Of a DNA stretch of 64,000 nucleotides, positions 55,396 to 64,000 are shown in pieces. The position numbers and the translations under genes were made by a program. The stretch lies in assembly GCA_965228445.1 (NCBI GenBank), contig OZ245813.1, positions 2,914,001 to 2,978,000 on the forward strand. Reading direction: 5' to 3'. The stretch's first letter is position 1. Every line of letters begins with the position of its first letter. Under the pieces are notes generated by a model that was given only the letters and a program-made list of their open reading frames with translations, made no database searches and was not told the DNA's origin. The DNA comes from Thalassobaculum sp965228445 (GTDB taxonomy: Bacteria > Pseudomonadota > Alphaproteobacteria > Thalassobaculales > Thalassobaculaceae).

Positions 55396-56577
55396 ATGGA
55401 CTTCTCGACACCCGACCATATCCAGGACCTGGTCAAACGCACCCGGACCTTCATCGCCGATGAGGTGATCCCCTACGAGAGCGACCCGCGCTGGGGCGAA
55501 CACGGGCCGAGCGAGGACCTGCGCGCCGAGATGAATGCCAAGGCCAAGGCGGCCGGGCTGTTCGCGCCGCACGCCCCGAAGGAGTTCGGCGGTCTCGGCC
55601 TGTCCCATCTGGAGCGGTCCTGGGTGTTCGAGGAGGCGGGATACTCCCTGCTCGGCCCGTCGGCCATGCATTGCGGCGCGCCGGACGAGGGCAACATCCA
55701 CCTGCTGAACGAGGTCGCCAGCCCGGAGCAGCGCGAGAAGTACCTGAAGCCGCTGGCCCAGGGGGCCCGCTCCTGCTTCGCCATGACCGAGCCGGACGGC
55801 GCCGGCGCCGACCCGACCATGCTGGCCGCCACCGCCCGGGTCGACGGCAACGGCTACGTGATCAACGGCCGGAAGTGGTTCATCACCGGGGCCAAGGACA
55901 GCACCTTCGTCATCATCATGGCGAAGATCGAAGGCGGCCCGCATGACGGCGAGGCCACCATGTTCCTCGCGCCGATGGACGATCCGGCGATCGTGCTGGA
56001 GAGCCAGATGGACACGCTGGACACCAGCTTCGCCGGCGGCCACTGGAACATGCGGTTCGACGACCTGCGGGTCGACGGCGACGCGGTGCTCGGCGCGCCG
56101 GGCGCCGGCTTCCGCTACGCCCAGGTCCGCCTGGCCCCGGCCCGGCTGACCCACTGCATGCGCTGGCTCGGCTCCGCGCGGCGCGCCCACGACACCGCCT
56201 GCGACTACGCCAACACCCGCATGGCCTTCGGTCAGATCCTCGGCAAGCACGAGGGCGTGGGCTTCATGCTGGCCGATAACGAGATGGACATGCGCACCGC
56301 CCGCCTCTCCCTGCAGCAGGCGTCCTGGCTGCTCGACCAGGGCGACCGGGCGGCGGAGGAGAGCTCCATGGCCAAGGTGCAGTGCTCGGAGGCGATCTGG
56401 CGGATCGTCGACAACTCGGTCCAGGTGCTCGGCGGCGCCGGCACCAGCGCCCACCTGCCGGTGGAGCGGATCTTCCGCGAGGTCCGCGGCTTCCGGATCT
56501 ATGACGGCCCGTCCGAGGTGCATCGCTGGTCGCTGGCCCGCAAGGCGCTGAAGCGGGCGGCGGCACGCCTCGCATGA
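55396..56577 (+). CDS. Acyl-CoA dehydrogenase, ACAD10/11 type
   Basis: A 393-residue flavoprotein with CFAMTEPDGAGADPTM (FAD contact), VINGRKWFITGA, and the C-terminal RIYDGPSEVHRWSLARKAL. The N-terminal and C-terminal forms resemble the dehydrogenase half of ACAD10/11. Paired with the kinase upstream, it may help remove the phosphate of 4-phosphoacyl-CoA and yield a 3-hydroxy or enoyl form for beta-oxidation. ATG 55396 has GGGGATGG upstream. The downstream acyl-CoA synthetase would supply the CoA esters. Confidence 0.9.
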   Translation: MDFSTPDHIQDLVKRTRTFIADEVIPYESDPRWGEHGPSEDLRAEMNAKAKAAGLFAPHAPKEFGGLGLSHLERSWVFEEAGYSLLGPSAMHCGAPDEGNIHLLNEVASPEQREKYLKPLAQGARSCFAMTEPDGAGADPTMLAATARVDGNGYVINGRKWFITGAKDSTFVIIMAKIEGGPHDGEATMFLAPMDDPAIVLESQMDTLDTSFAGGHWNMRFDDLRVDGDAVLGAPGAGFRYAQVRLAPARLTHCMRWLGSARRAHDTACDYANTRMAFGQILGKHEGVGFMLADNEMDMRTARLSLQQASWLLDQGDRAAEESSMAKVQCSEAIWRIVDNSVQVLGGAGTSAHLPVERIFREVRGFRIYDGPSEVHRWSLARKALKRAAARLA

Positions 56578-56649
56578 CCTGACGGCACACCCGGCCAAGA
56601 ACCGCCGACAAAGGCGGCACGGCAATCCGGGACACGGAGGAGGAAACGG

Positions 56650-58266
56650 ATGGCACACGCAGTGCAGGCGGACCGGGATCCGCAGGAGTTCGACTGGGCG
56701 ATCCCGGAGACCTTCAACTTCGCCACCGACGTGGTCGACCGCTGGGCCGCCGACGGCGACCCGCTGGCGCTGATCTGGCAGAACGCCGCCGGGGACGAAC
56801 GCCGGTTCCGGTTCTCCGACATCTCCCGCCTGACCAGGCGGGCGGCCCGGGCGATGCGCGACGCCGGCATCGGGAAAGGCGACCGGGTCCTGGTCGTCAT
56901 GCCGCGGATCCCGGAATGGCAGATCTCCCTGGTCGCCGCCATGCGCATCGGGGCGGTGCCGATCCCCTGCATCGAGATGCTGACCGCCCGCGAGATCGCC
57001 TATCGCGCCGAGCATTCCGGCGCGGTCGCCGTGGTCTGCCGCGCGGCCCATGCGGAGAGGATCGAGCCGGGGCTGGACGGGGTCGCCATCCGCTTCAGCG
57101 TCGGCCCGCGCGACGGCTGGCGGGACCTGACCGCGGCCTATGACCGACCGGAGGAAGCGGAGGCCGCCACCGTCGCCGCCGACGAGCCGGCGATGATGTA
57201 TTACACCTCCGGCTCCACCGGCTATCCCAAGGGCGTGGTCCATGCCGCCCGCGCCGTGTTCGGCTGGCGCTACGCCGCCCGGTTCTGGCTCGACCTGCGG
57301 CCGGGCGAGCGGATCTGGTGCGGGGCGGATACCGGCTGGTCCAAGGCCGGGACCAGCGTGCTGATCGGCCCCTGGTCGGAGGGCGCCGCCAGCTTCCACT
57401 ACGACGGCCCGTTCGACCCGGCCGAGCGCCTGCGGCTGCTGGCGGAACACCGGATCACCGTCTACTGCGCGCCGGCGACCGAGCTGTACCGGGTGGTGCA
57501 GGAAGATATCGCCGCCCATGACCTGTCGGCCCTGCGCCGCACCGTGTCGGCGGGCGAGGCGATGAACCCGGTCGTCGCCGCCAAATGGACCAGGGCGACC
57601 GGCGTGCCGGTGGCCGAGGCGTACGGCCAGACCGAGACCCTGATGACGGCGCTGACCACCACAGACGTGGAGCCCAAGCTCGGCTCCATGGGCAGGGCGG
57701 CGCCCGGCCTCACGCTCGCGGTGATCGGCGAGGACGGTCACCGGCTCGCGGACGGCGAGGTCGGGCATGTCGCCCTGCTCACCCCCTGCCCGACCATGAT
57801 GCTCGGCTACTGGAACGACCCGGCGCGCACCGAGGAGAGCCATGTCCAGGGCCCCGACGGCCGCTGGTTCCTGACCGGCGACCTCGCCTCGCGCGATGCC
57901 GACGGATACTTCTGGTACGAGGGCCGCTCCGACGACGTGATCAACTCCGCCGGCTACCGCATCGGCCCGATCGAGGTGGAGAACGCGGTGCTGGAACACG
58001 AGGCGGTGCAGGAATGCGCCGTGGTCGGCGCCCCGGACGACGAGCGCGGCGAGGTGGTGAAGGCCTATATCGTGCTGAAGCGCGGCGTGGCCCCGGACGA
58101 CGCCCTGATCGCCGACATCCAGAACCACGTCAAGCGCGTCGCCTCGCCCTACAAGTACCCGCGCCGGATCGAGTTCCGCGACGACCTGCCCAAGGGCCAT
58201 ACCGGCAAGGTGCTGCGCCGGGCCCTGCGCGACGAGGCCCGCGCCCAGGCGAAAGCGGGGAGCTGA
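56650..58266 (+). CDS. AMP-forming acyl-CoA synthetase
   Basis: A 538-residue adenylating enzyme that activates carboxylic acids to CoA thioesters. It has the P-loop MYYTSGSTGYPKGVV, AYGQTETLMT, TGDLASRDADGYFWYEGRSDDVINSAGYRIGPIEVE and the C-terminal catalytic lysine region LPKGHTGKVLRR. The layout matches medium-chain (ACSM/benzoate-type) synthetases. ATG 56650 follows GGAGGAGGAAA. It is 72 bases after the dehydrogenase and directly followed by a GntR regulator, so these form one catabolic unit. Confidence 0.93.
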   Translation: MAHAVQADRDPQEFDWAIPETFNFATDVVDRWAADGDPLALIWQNAAGDERRFRFSDISRLTRRAARAMRDAGIGKGDRVLVVMPRIPEWQISLVAAMRIGAVPIPCIEMLTAREIAYRAEHSGAVAVVCRAAHAERIEPGLDGVAIRFSVGPRDGWRDLTAAYDRPEEAEAATVAADEPAMMYYTSGSTGYPKGVVHAARAVFGWRYAARFWLDLRPGERIWCGADTGWSKAGTSVLIGPWSEGAASFHYDGPFDPAERLRLLAEHRITVYCAPATELYRVVQEDIAAHDLSALRRTVSAGEAMNPVVAAKWTRATGVPVAEAYGQTETLMTALTTTDVEPKLGSMGRAAPGLTLAVIGEDGHRLADGEVGHVALLTPCPTMMLGYWNDPARTEESHVQGPDGRWFLTGDLASRDADGYFWYEGRSDDVINSAGYRIGPIEVENAVLEHEAVQECAVVGAPDDERGEVVKAYIVLKRGVAPDDALIADIQNHVKRVASPYKYPRRIEFRDDLPKGHTGKVLRRALRDEARAQAKAGS

Positions 58267-59007
58267 ATGGCGGGCACCTTCAGCCTCGATCCGATCCAGA
58301 CCGAGCCGGCCTACCGGGTCGCCGCCCGCGCCCTGCGCGAGAAGATCGTCAGCGGCGAGATCGCGGTCGGCAGCGCCCTGCCGTCGGAGATGGCGATGGC
58401 GGCGCTGCTGAGCGTCAACCGGTCGACCGTGCGCGAGGCGATCCGCGCGCTGGAGGAGACCGGCGTGGTGGCCCGCCGCCCCGGCGGCAAGAAGCTGTTC
58501 GTCACCGCCCCGCCGCCGGAGACCCTGAGCGACCGGATGACCGCCGCCATGGTGCTGCACAGGGTCACCGTGGAGGAGCTGTGGCGCTCCATGCTGGTGC
58601 TGGAGCCAGGGACGGCGGCGCTGGCGGCACAGCATGCGACCGAGGCGCAGCTCGCCGCCCTGGACGCCAACCTGGCGGCCTCCGGCAGCCGGGGTGCCGA
58701 CGCGGCGGCGATCGCCGCCCTGGATCTCGCCTTCCACGACCTGATCGCCGAGGCCAGCGGCAACCGGGCGATCCAGCTCGCCCGTCAGCCGCTGGGTGCG
58801 CTGTTCTATCCGGCCTTCGAGCAGATCTTCCAGCATCTGGACGCCGGCGACCGGATGTTCGACGCCCACCGGGCGGTTGTCGAGGCGCTGAAGGCCCGCG
58901 ACCCGGCCACGGCGGAGGAGTGGATGCGCAAGCACATCATCGACTTCCGCCGCGGCTGGGAACTGGCCGGACTCGACCTCTCCGCCCCGGTGACTGCCTC
59001 GCCGTAA
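58267..59007 (+). CDS. GntR/FadR-type transcriptional regulator
   Basis: A 246-residue regulator. The winged helix (RVAARALREKIVSGEIAVGSALPSEMAMAALLSVNRSTVREAIRALEETG) is followed by an FCD effector domain with the metal-ligand pattern of this group (ALDLAFHDLIAEASGN ... DAHRAVVEAL). It starts immediately after the synthetase stop (GGGGAG ribosome site inside that gene) and probably represses the acid-degradation unit until a CoA ester or free acid binds. Confidence 0.92.
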   Translation: MAGTFSLDPIQTEPAYRVAARALREKIVSGEIAVGSALPSEMAMAALLSVNRSTVREAIRALEETGVVARRPGGKKLFVTAPPPETLSDRMTAAMVLHRVTVEELWRSMLVLEPGTAALAAQHATEAQLAALDANLAASGSRGADAAAIAALDLAFHDLIAEASGNRAIQLARQPLGALFYPAFEQIFQHLDAGDRMFDAHRAVVEALKARDPATAEEWMRKHIIDFRRGWELAGLDLSAPVTASP

Positions 59008-59059
59008 CTGCGGCCTCCTGACCCTTGGAGCCCTCCGTCGGATGCAGTAGGGTCCGGGC

Positions 59060-59512
59060 ATGATCGGACGGACCCGAAAGTCAGGCCGTCGCCCCTGGGC
59101 GAAGCGGCGCTACGGTTGGCGCGACGTTGCCGGCGTGCTCGGGGTCTACGCGATCGTCCTTCAGCTCGGCCTCGGCATCGTCGCGGGCCTTGCCGGCGAG
59201 TCGATCGCCCGCGAGCGGCAGTTGGCCGGCGACGACGCCAGCGCGCTCGCCCTGCAGATCTGTTCCCCGGCCGGTCTGATCCTGCTGGCCACCGACGAGA
59301 CGGACCATGACGCCCCGCGCCGGGGGGCGCCGGTCTGTCCGGGCTGCCTGTTCGCCCATGCCGGACCGATCCCGCCGCAGACCGTCGCCCTGCGTCTGCC
59401 GGAGGCCGCCGCCCCGCCAGCGCTGCCGCCAGTCTCGGACAGCGACGTCCCGGCCGTGCTGGAGCGCATCACCGCGCTCAATCCGCGCGCCCCGCCCCTG
59501 CTTTCCGCCTGA
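59060..59512 (+). CDS. DUF2946 family protein
   Basis: A 150-residue protein with one membrane helix (VLGVYAIVLQLGLGIVAGLAG) and a C-terminal CPGCLFAHAG motif, which is the DUF2946 hallmark. The family often lies beside copper-handling genes, as here (YcnI-PCuAC fusion 85 bases downstream). The function is not established; the CxxC pair could bind copper. Confidence 0.8.
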   Translation: MIGRTRKSGRRPWAKRRYGWRDVAGVLGVYAIVLQLGLGIVAGLAGESIARERQLAGDDASALALQICSPAGLILLATDETDHDAPRRGAPVCPGCLFAHAGPIPPQTVALRLPEAAAPPALPPVSDSDVPAVLERITALNPRAPPLLSA

Positions 59513-59597
59513 CACCCCTGATCGCGCCCGGCAGCCGCCGAGCGCTCGGTTTCAGCGGCCCGCGATCACGCGCGCCGAATGACGGAAAGCAACGGAT

Positions 59598-60644
59598 ATG
59601 AGCTCCAAGACCCTCTTCGCCTCCCTGGCTCTGCTGGGCAGCACCCTCGCCGCCACCCCGGCCTCGGCCCATGCCTATCTTGCCGCCGGCCAGGCCACGG
59701 CCGGTTCCACCTATGTCGCTGTGATGCGCATTCCGCACGGCTGCGAGGGGCGCCCGACCCTCGCCCTGACGATCGACATCCCGGAGGGCGTGATCAACGC
59801 CAAGCCGATGCTCAAGGCCGGCTGGACGGTGGAGACCGTCCGCGGCGCCTACGCGAAGACCTACGAGTACCACGGCAGGCAGATGAGCGAGGGCGTGCGG
59901 CAGATCCGCTGGTCCGGCGGCGAACTGCCCGACGATTTCTTCGACGAGTTCGTGTTCATGGCGCGCGTAACCGGGGATCTCGCCGGCACCACCGTCGCCT
60001 TCCCGACCACCCAGTTCTGCGCCGACGAGGCGCAGGTCGCGTGGACCGAGATCGCCGCGCCCGGCCAGGACCCCCACGACCTCGCGCATCCGGCCCCGGC
60101 CCTGACGGTCGTCGCCGCGGCGCAGAAGGACGGTCACGGTCACGGCCATGGCCACGGACATGCCCAACCCCAGGGCCATGGGGACATGCAGATGACGATG
60201 GCGGGCGACCTCATCGTCGAAGCGCCGTTCGCCCGCGCCACGCCCGGTCCGGCGAAGAACGGCGCCGCCTTCCTGACCATCACCAATGCCGGCGCGGAGG
60301 CCGACCGGCTGATCGCTGCCAAGGCGGCCGTCGCCGATCGCGTCGAGCTGCACACCCATCTGCACGAGAACGGCGTGATGAAGATGCGCCAGGTCGAGGC
60401 GGTCGAGGTGCCGGCCGGCGGGGCCGCCAGCCTGGAGCCGGGCGGCGACCACATCATGATGATGGGGCTGAAGGCGCCGCTGAAAGAAGGCGAGAGCTTC
60501 CCGCTGACGCTGGTCTTCGAGAAGGCCGGCGAGGTGACCGTCGAGGTGACGATCGGCGGCGTCGGCGCGATGCAGGGCCAGGACCATGGCGGCCATGGCG
60601 GCCATGGCAATCACGGCGGGCACGACATGAAGAAGAGCAACTGA
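59598..60644 (+). CDS. YcnI (DUF1775)-PCu(A)C fusion copper protein
   Basis: A 348-residue exported protein that joins two copper-binding families. After the signal peptide (ends ASA at residue 24) the mature protein begins with His25 in HAYLAAG, the start of a YcnI/DUF1775 domain that uses this N-terminal histidine to bind copper. A linker with GHGHGHGHG leads to a PCu(A)C domain (about 205-315) with the ligands HTHLHENGVMKMRQ and GGDHIMMMGL. The C-terminus has more His/Gly (GGHGGHGNHGGH). It probably carries copper to cytochrome oxidase or other periplasmic sites. ATG 59598 is well placed. Confidence 0.92.
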   Translation: MSSKTLFASLALLGSTLAATPASAHAYLAAGQATAGSTYVAVMRIPHGCEGRPTLALTIDIPEGVINAKPMLKAGWTVETVRGAYAKTYEYHGRQMSEGVRQIRWSGGELPDDFFDEFVFMARVTGDLAGTTVAFPTTQFCADEAQVAWTEIAAPGQDPHDLAHPAPALTVVAAAQKDGHGHGHGHGHAQPQGHGDMQMTMAGDLIVEAPFARATPGPAKNGAAFLTITNAGAEADRLIAAKAAVADRVELHTHLHENGVMKMRQVEAVEVPAGGAASLEPGGDHIMMMGLKAPLKEGESFPLTLVFEKAGEVTVEVTIGGVGAMQGQDHGGHGGHGNHGGHDMKKSN

Positions 60645-60660
60645 GCCTTCGTCCGAAACC

Positions 60661-60689
60661 CGGCTTCCCGGACCGTCTCCGGGAAGCCG
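60661..60689. terminator. Terminator-like perfect hairpin between convergent genes
   Basis: CGGCTTCCCGGA and TCCGGGAAGCCG form a twelve-pair stem with a five-base loop. No T run follows, but the position between two convergent genes fits termination in both directions. Confidence 0.7.
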
Positions 60690-60704
60690 CAATCCTCCGC
60701 CGGG

Positions 60705-61868
60705 TCAGCCGGCGGCTACCGCCAGCATCGCCTCCAGATCGGCCCACAGATCCTCGGGATCCTCCAGGCCGATAGTGATTCGGATCAGACCGCTCTCATA
60801 CGGCCAGGGCACCGCCACCCGGTCGCCCGCCACGTTGGCCGGGGCGATCAGGCTGCGGGTGCCGCCCCAGGACGCGCCGATGGCGAAGACCTTGAGCGCC
60901 GACAGGGCCGGCTCCATCCGCGCCTCCAGCCCCGGCTTCAGCACGATGCTGAACACGCTGGCCGAGCCGGCGAAGTCCCGCTTCCAGACCTCATGCCCCG
61001 GACAGGACGGCAGCGCGGGGTGCAGCACCGTCTCCACCGCGGGATGCTCGGCCAGCCGACGGGCGAAGTCCTCCGACACCCGGCCCATATGGGCGAGCCG
61101 CACCGCCATGGTCTCCAACCCGCGCAGGGCGAGCGACGCCTCGTCCGGCGACACCCCGATGCCGAGATCCCGCATCACCAACTTGATCCGGTCGCGCAGG
61201 GCGACGTCCGCCACCGTGATCGAACCCATGAGCAGGTCGGAATGGCCGCCGACATACTTGGTGAGCGCCTCCACCGCGACGTCCACCCCATGGGCCAGCG
61301 GCTTGAAGAGCAGCGGCGTCGCCCAGGTGTTGTCGCAGCCCACCGGCACGCCCTTCGCCTTGGCGGCGGCGACGATGGCGGGAATGTCCTGCACCTCCAT
61401 GGTGCCGGAGCCGGGGGATTCGACCCAGACCAGCTTGGTCTCCGGCCGGATCAGGTCGGCGATGCCGCCGCCGATCATCGGATCGTAGATCGTGTGCGCA
61501 ACGCCGCGCGGCGCCAGATAGTTGCGGCACAGGCTGCGCACCGGACCATAGGCATGGTCGGGGATCAGCACATGGTCGCCCGGCTCCAGCAGCGTCAGCA
61601 TCACCATGCTGATCGCCGCCTGGCCCGAGGGCACCAGGATGGTCCGCGCGCCGCCATGCAGCTCGGTGAGCTGTGCCTCGAGCACCCGCGTGGTCGGCGT
61701 GCCGTGCATGCCGTAGGTGAAGTCGTCGAATCCGCGCGCACTGCGCGCCAGGAAGGACTGGCCGTCCGGATAGACGATTGTGGACGCCCGATAGGTCGGC
61801 ACGGCGAGGCTGGCGAAGCCTTCCAATTTGGCGGGCGGGTGCTGGACGCAGCGGGTCTGGTCGCGCAT
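60705..61868 (-). CDS. metC: Cystathionine beta-lyase (Cys/Met metabolism PLP enzyme)
   Basis: A 387-residue PLP enzyme: YGMHGTPTTRVLEAQLTELHGG, PSGQAAISMVMLTLL, the Asp-containing VGCDNTWATPL and the Schiff-base lysine in ALTKYVGGHSD. It cleaves cystathionine to homocysteine, pyruvate and ammonia, or a related C-S bond. ATG 61868 is preceded by GGAG; a longer frame to 61937 has no support. The LysR gene upstream on the same strand (100 bases away) may regulate it. Confidence 0.92.
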   Translation of the reverse strand: MRDQTRCVQHPPAKLEGFASLAVPTYRASTIVYPDGQSFLARSARGFDDFTYGMHGTPTTRVLEAQLTELHGGARTILVPSGQAAISMVMLTLLEPGDHVLIPDHAYGPVRSLCRNYLAPRGVAHTIYDPMIGGGIADLIRPETKLVWVESPGSGTMEVQDIPAIVAAAKAKGVPVGCDNTWATPLLFKPLAHGVDVAVEALTKYVGGHSDLLMGSITVADVALRDRIKLVMRDLGIGVSPDEASLALRGLETMAVRLAHMGRVSEDFARRLAEHPAVETVLHPALPSCPGHEVWKRDFAGSASVFSIVLKPGLEARMEPALSALKVFAIGASWGGTRSLIAPANVAGDRVAVPWPYESGLIRITIGLEDPEDLWADLEAMLAVAAG

Positions 61869-61968
61869 GGGGGATCTCCTCGGTTGCGCTCCCGTCGTAC
61901 CGCCGGGGTGCGGCGAGGTACACTGACCCCGGCGCATGACTTCATGCGTGGAGGTGATGGTCGGCCTG

Positions 61969-62844
61969 TTACCGCGCCGCCATCAGGGCATCGATGAAGT
62001 CGCGCACGATCTCCGATTTCGGCCGGTCGGCCGGCAGGACCAGCAGGCTGCGGATCGTCACCGCCGGCGCGAACGGCCGCAGCACCACCCGCGATCCGTC
62101 CAGCCCCTCGGCCGCCGCCGGGCTGATCAGCCCGACCCCCACCCCTTCGGCCACCAGCGCGTGGAGGGTGGAGGCGTAGATCGTCTCGACCACGATCTCC
62201 GGCACCACCGCCTCCGCCGCCAGCAGGGCGTCGAGCCGCTGGCGCGCGCGGTCCTCCGGCACGTAGGCGACGAAGGGCACGCCGTGCAGATCCGCCGGCG
62301 CGATGGTCTGTCTGTCGGCCAGCGGATGGCCGGCCGGAATGGCGCAGAGCGCGTCGCGCGTGAGAAAGGTCTGGGCGGTGACGCCGGTCACGTCGATCTC
62401 GTCGGCGGCCAGCCCCACGTCGAACTGGCCGGAGGCGACCAGATCGCGCACCTCCCGCGAGGACAGCACCAGCAGGGTGACCCGCACCGTCGGATGGGTC
62501 CGTCGGAAGGCGGCGACGGCGCGCGGCACCAGCGAGCCGCCCAAGGCGGAGAGCGAGGCGACCCGCAGCTCGCCCGACCCGCGGTCCCGGATACGGGCGG
62601 CCGAGGCGCGGATCGTGTCGATGCCCTGGAACGCCGCCTCCACGTCCTGATACAGCAGCCGGGCCTCCGGCGTCGGCACCAGCCGGTTGCGGATGCGCGC
62701 GAACAGGGCGAAGCCGACCGCGCGCTCCAGCTCGGCGAGGGTGCGGCTGACCGCCGGCTGCGTGACGCCGAGCGTCTCCGCCGCCCGCGACGCGGTCCCG
62801 CAGCGCATCACCGCCGCGAAGGTCTCGATCTGACGCAGGTTCAT
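61969..62844 (-). CDS. LysR family transcriptional regulator
   Basis: A 291-residue regulator with helix-turn-helix MNLRQIETFAAVMRCGTASRAAETLGVTQPAVSRTLAELE and an effector domain (GELRVASLSALGGSLVPRAVAAFRR). It lies between metC and a second LysR gene, all on the same strand. Control of metC or of an amino acid pathway is plausible but unproven. Confidence 0.93.
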   Translation of the reverse strand: MNLRQIETFAAVMRCGTASRAAETLGVTQPAVSRTLAELERAVGFALFARIRNRLVPTPEARLLYQDVEAAFQGIDTIRASAARIRDRGSGELRVASLSALGGSLVPRAVAAFRRTHPTVRVTLLVLSSREVRDLVASGQFDVGLAADEIDVTGVTAQTFLTRDALCAIPAGHPLADRQTIAPADLHGVPFVAYVPEDRARQRLDALLAAEAVVPEIVVETIYASTLHALVAEGVGVGLISPAAAEGLDGSRVVLRPFAPAVTIRSLLVLPADRPKSEIVRDFIDALMAAR

Positions 62845-62883
62845 GGCCCAAGCATCCGCCCGTTCCCCCCACCTATAGCCGGA

Positions 62884-63777
62884 TCAGTCGATCAGATACG
62901 ACAGGAAAGCCTCCGCCGAGGCGGCCAGGGCGGCACGCTCGCGTACCCCGACGAGGAACGGCCGGCGCGACCACGCTTCCGACAGCGGCACGACGGCGAT
63001 CCCGTCCACCTCGGCATAGGGAGCGGCGACCGCCCGGGGCAGGATGCCGACGCCGAGCCCCGCGGCCGCCATCCGCCGCACCGCCTCGAAGCTGCGCACC
63101 CGGAACGCCACGGTCAGCGGATGACCGGCCTCCTCCGCCCGCTGGCAGACCTGGGCGAAGAGCGAACTGCCGTCCTCCAGCCCGATATGCGGCTCCCCGA
63201 ACAGCTCCCGCAGGGCGAGCGCGCCGGCCCCCGCCAGCCGGTGACCGGCCGACACGACGACGCAGAGCGAGTCGGTACGGAACGGGAAGGCCTGGATCCC
63301 CTCATGCGGCACCGAGGCGGCGAAGATGCCGATATCGACATGGCCTTCCTGCACCTCGCGCACGATGTCGGCGGAGACGCCCTCGCGCACCTCGAAGCGG
63401 ATCTCCGGCGCCGTGGCGCGGAACCGGGAGAACAGATCCGGCAGGAACTGGTTCACCGCCGAAGGGTTTGCCGCCACCCGCACCAGCCCCCGCGTTCCCT
63501 CGGAGAACTGCGCCATATCCTCGCTCACCCGTTCGGCCAGGCGCAGCAGGTTGGCGGCATGGGCGGCGAGCACCCGGCCGGCCGGCGTCGGCTCGACGCC
63601 GCGGATGTCGCGGTACAGCAGGCGGGTGCCGAACTGGTGCTCCAGATCGGCGATCCGCCGGCTGACGGCGGAGATCGCGATATGGGCCTCGGCCGAGGCG
63701 GCGGACAGCGAGCCGAGCCGGACCGCTGCCTCGAACAGGCGCAGGGAGGTCAGACCGAGATCGGCCCGTGCCTTCAC
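62884..63777 (-). CDS. LysR family transcriptional regulator
   Basis: A 297-residue regulator. The winged helix reads TSLRLFEAAVRLGSLSAASAEAHIAISAVSRRIADLEHQ. The effector domain includes GLVRVAANPSAVNQFLPDL. It starts at GTG 63777 with AGGGGGG upstream, 21 bases beyond the stop of the partial HMG-CoA lyase gene, so it may be co-transcribed with it and govern it. Confidence 0.9.
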   Translation of the reverse strand: MKARADLGLTSLRLFEAAVRLGSLSAASAEAHIAISAVSRRIADLEHQFGTRLLYRDIRGVEPTPAGRVLAAHAANLLRLAERVSEDMAQFSEGTRGLVRVAANPSAVNQFLPDLFSRFRATAPEIRFEVREGVSADIVREVQEGHVDIGIFAASVPHEGIQAFPFRTDSLCVVVSAGHRLAGAGALALRELFGEPHIGLEDGSSLFAQVCQRAEEAGHPLTVAFRVRSFEAVRRMAAAGLGVGILPRAVAAPYAEVDGIAVVPLSEAWSRRPFLVGVRERAALAASAEAFLSYLID

Positions 63778-63798
63778 CGCCCGGCCCCCCTGTCAGGC

Positions 63799-64000
63799 TT
63801 ACGCCGCGGCCAGCGCGCGGCGGCGCGGCACCTTGCGCAGGTGGCCGCCGGTCTCGCCGCCGGGCACCTCGGCCACCGTCTCGGCCGCGTCGAGCAGCCG
63901 GTCGAGGTCGATGCCGGTGGCGATGCCCATGTTCTCGAAGGTGAAGACCAGATCCTCGGTCGCCGTGTTGCCGGTCGCGCCCGGCGCGAACGGGCACCCG
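63799..64000 (-). CDS. Hydroxymethylglutaryl-CoA lyase (C-terminal fragment)
   Basis: About 66 residues are visible before the TAA stop at 63799. They start CPFAPGATGNTATEDLVFTF and continue ENMGIATGIDLDRLLDAAE. This matches the conserved C-terminal signature of HMG-CoA lyase (catalytic cysteine loop GGCPxAPGAxGNxATED), the last step of leucine degradation. A basic alanine tail (KVPRRRALAAA) ends the protein. The gene continues beyond the window edge. Confidence 0.85.
   Translation of the reverse strand, partial: GCPFAPGATGNTATEDLVFTFENMGIATGIDLDRLLDAAETVAEVPGGETGGHLRKVPRRRALAAA

Overview
The window is a gene-dense, high-GC chromosomal segment of an alphaproteobacterium. Several features point to that class: the order hprK-rapZ-EIIA(Man)-HPr-EI, the cysG-DUF2849-cysI-DUF934 cluster, a COQ9-family protein beside a deformylase, and a ccmGHI operon. 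A Rhodospirillales-like marine or soil heterotroph is my best guess, but no rRNA or other decisive marker is present. No tRNA, rRNA, phage, insertion sequence or CRISPR array was seen. The segment is cut inside ccmF at the left end and inside a probable HMG-CoA lyase gene at the right end.

Layout: 1-3089 is the end of a cytochrome c maturation operon (ccmF-G-H-I). 3070-4652 is purEK. 4753-5877 is a CheY-like regulator plus an Hpt-like phosphotransfer protein. 6071-10172 holds a DUF465 gene and a basic-amino-acid type ABC importer co-directional with an AAC(6')-like acetyltransferase. 10254-11942 holds coq9-like, def and rpsU. 12140-13808 is a cobalt-type nitrile hydratase operon. 13805-16828 holds two exported or membrane proteins, a TetR regulator and a MipA-type outer membrane protein. 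16946-19633 is acnA. 19900-23754 is a regulatory PTS cluster with no sugar permease.

The right half begins with a PEP-mutase family lyase, its LysR regulator and an aminotransferase (23761-26876). It continues with a 1102-residue six-haem cytochrome c and a GNAT (27135-30949), an AT-richer type-B carboxylesterase (30974-32995), ahcY (33272-34567), a membrane-bound PAS-LOV-PAS histidine kinase (35089-37617), an Lrp regulator divergent from a sulfite-reduction operon (37631-42298), a TAXI-TRAP importer with a gamma-glutamyltransferase-like enzyme (42503-47364), an ammonium transporter fused to a histidine kinase (47374-49425), an RND efflux pair (49922-54134), an ACAD10/11-like kinase/dehydrogenase pair with an acyl-CoA synthetase and GntR regulator (54263-59007), copper-related genes (59060-60644), metC with LysR genes (60705-63777) and a partial mvaB.

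The most notable items are two membrane sensor kinases. One has a LOV domain whose flavin-contacting residues sit at the same spacing as in the oat phototropin LOV2 domain. The other uses a complete Amt channel as its input domain. Other items worth attention are the six-haem cytochrome, the YcnI-PCuAC copper fusion, a palindromic repeat that supplies the stop codon of two unrelated genes, and recurrent 12-15 bp tandem duplications, several of them in frame within proteins.
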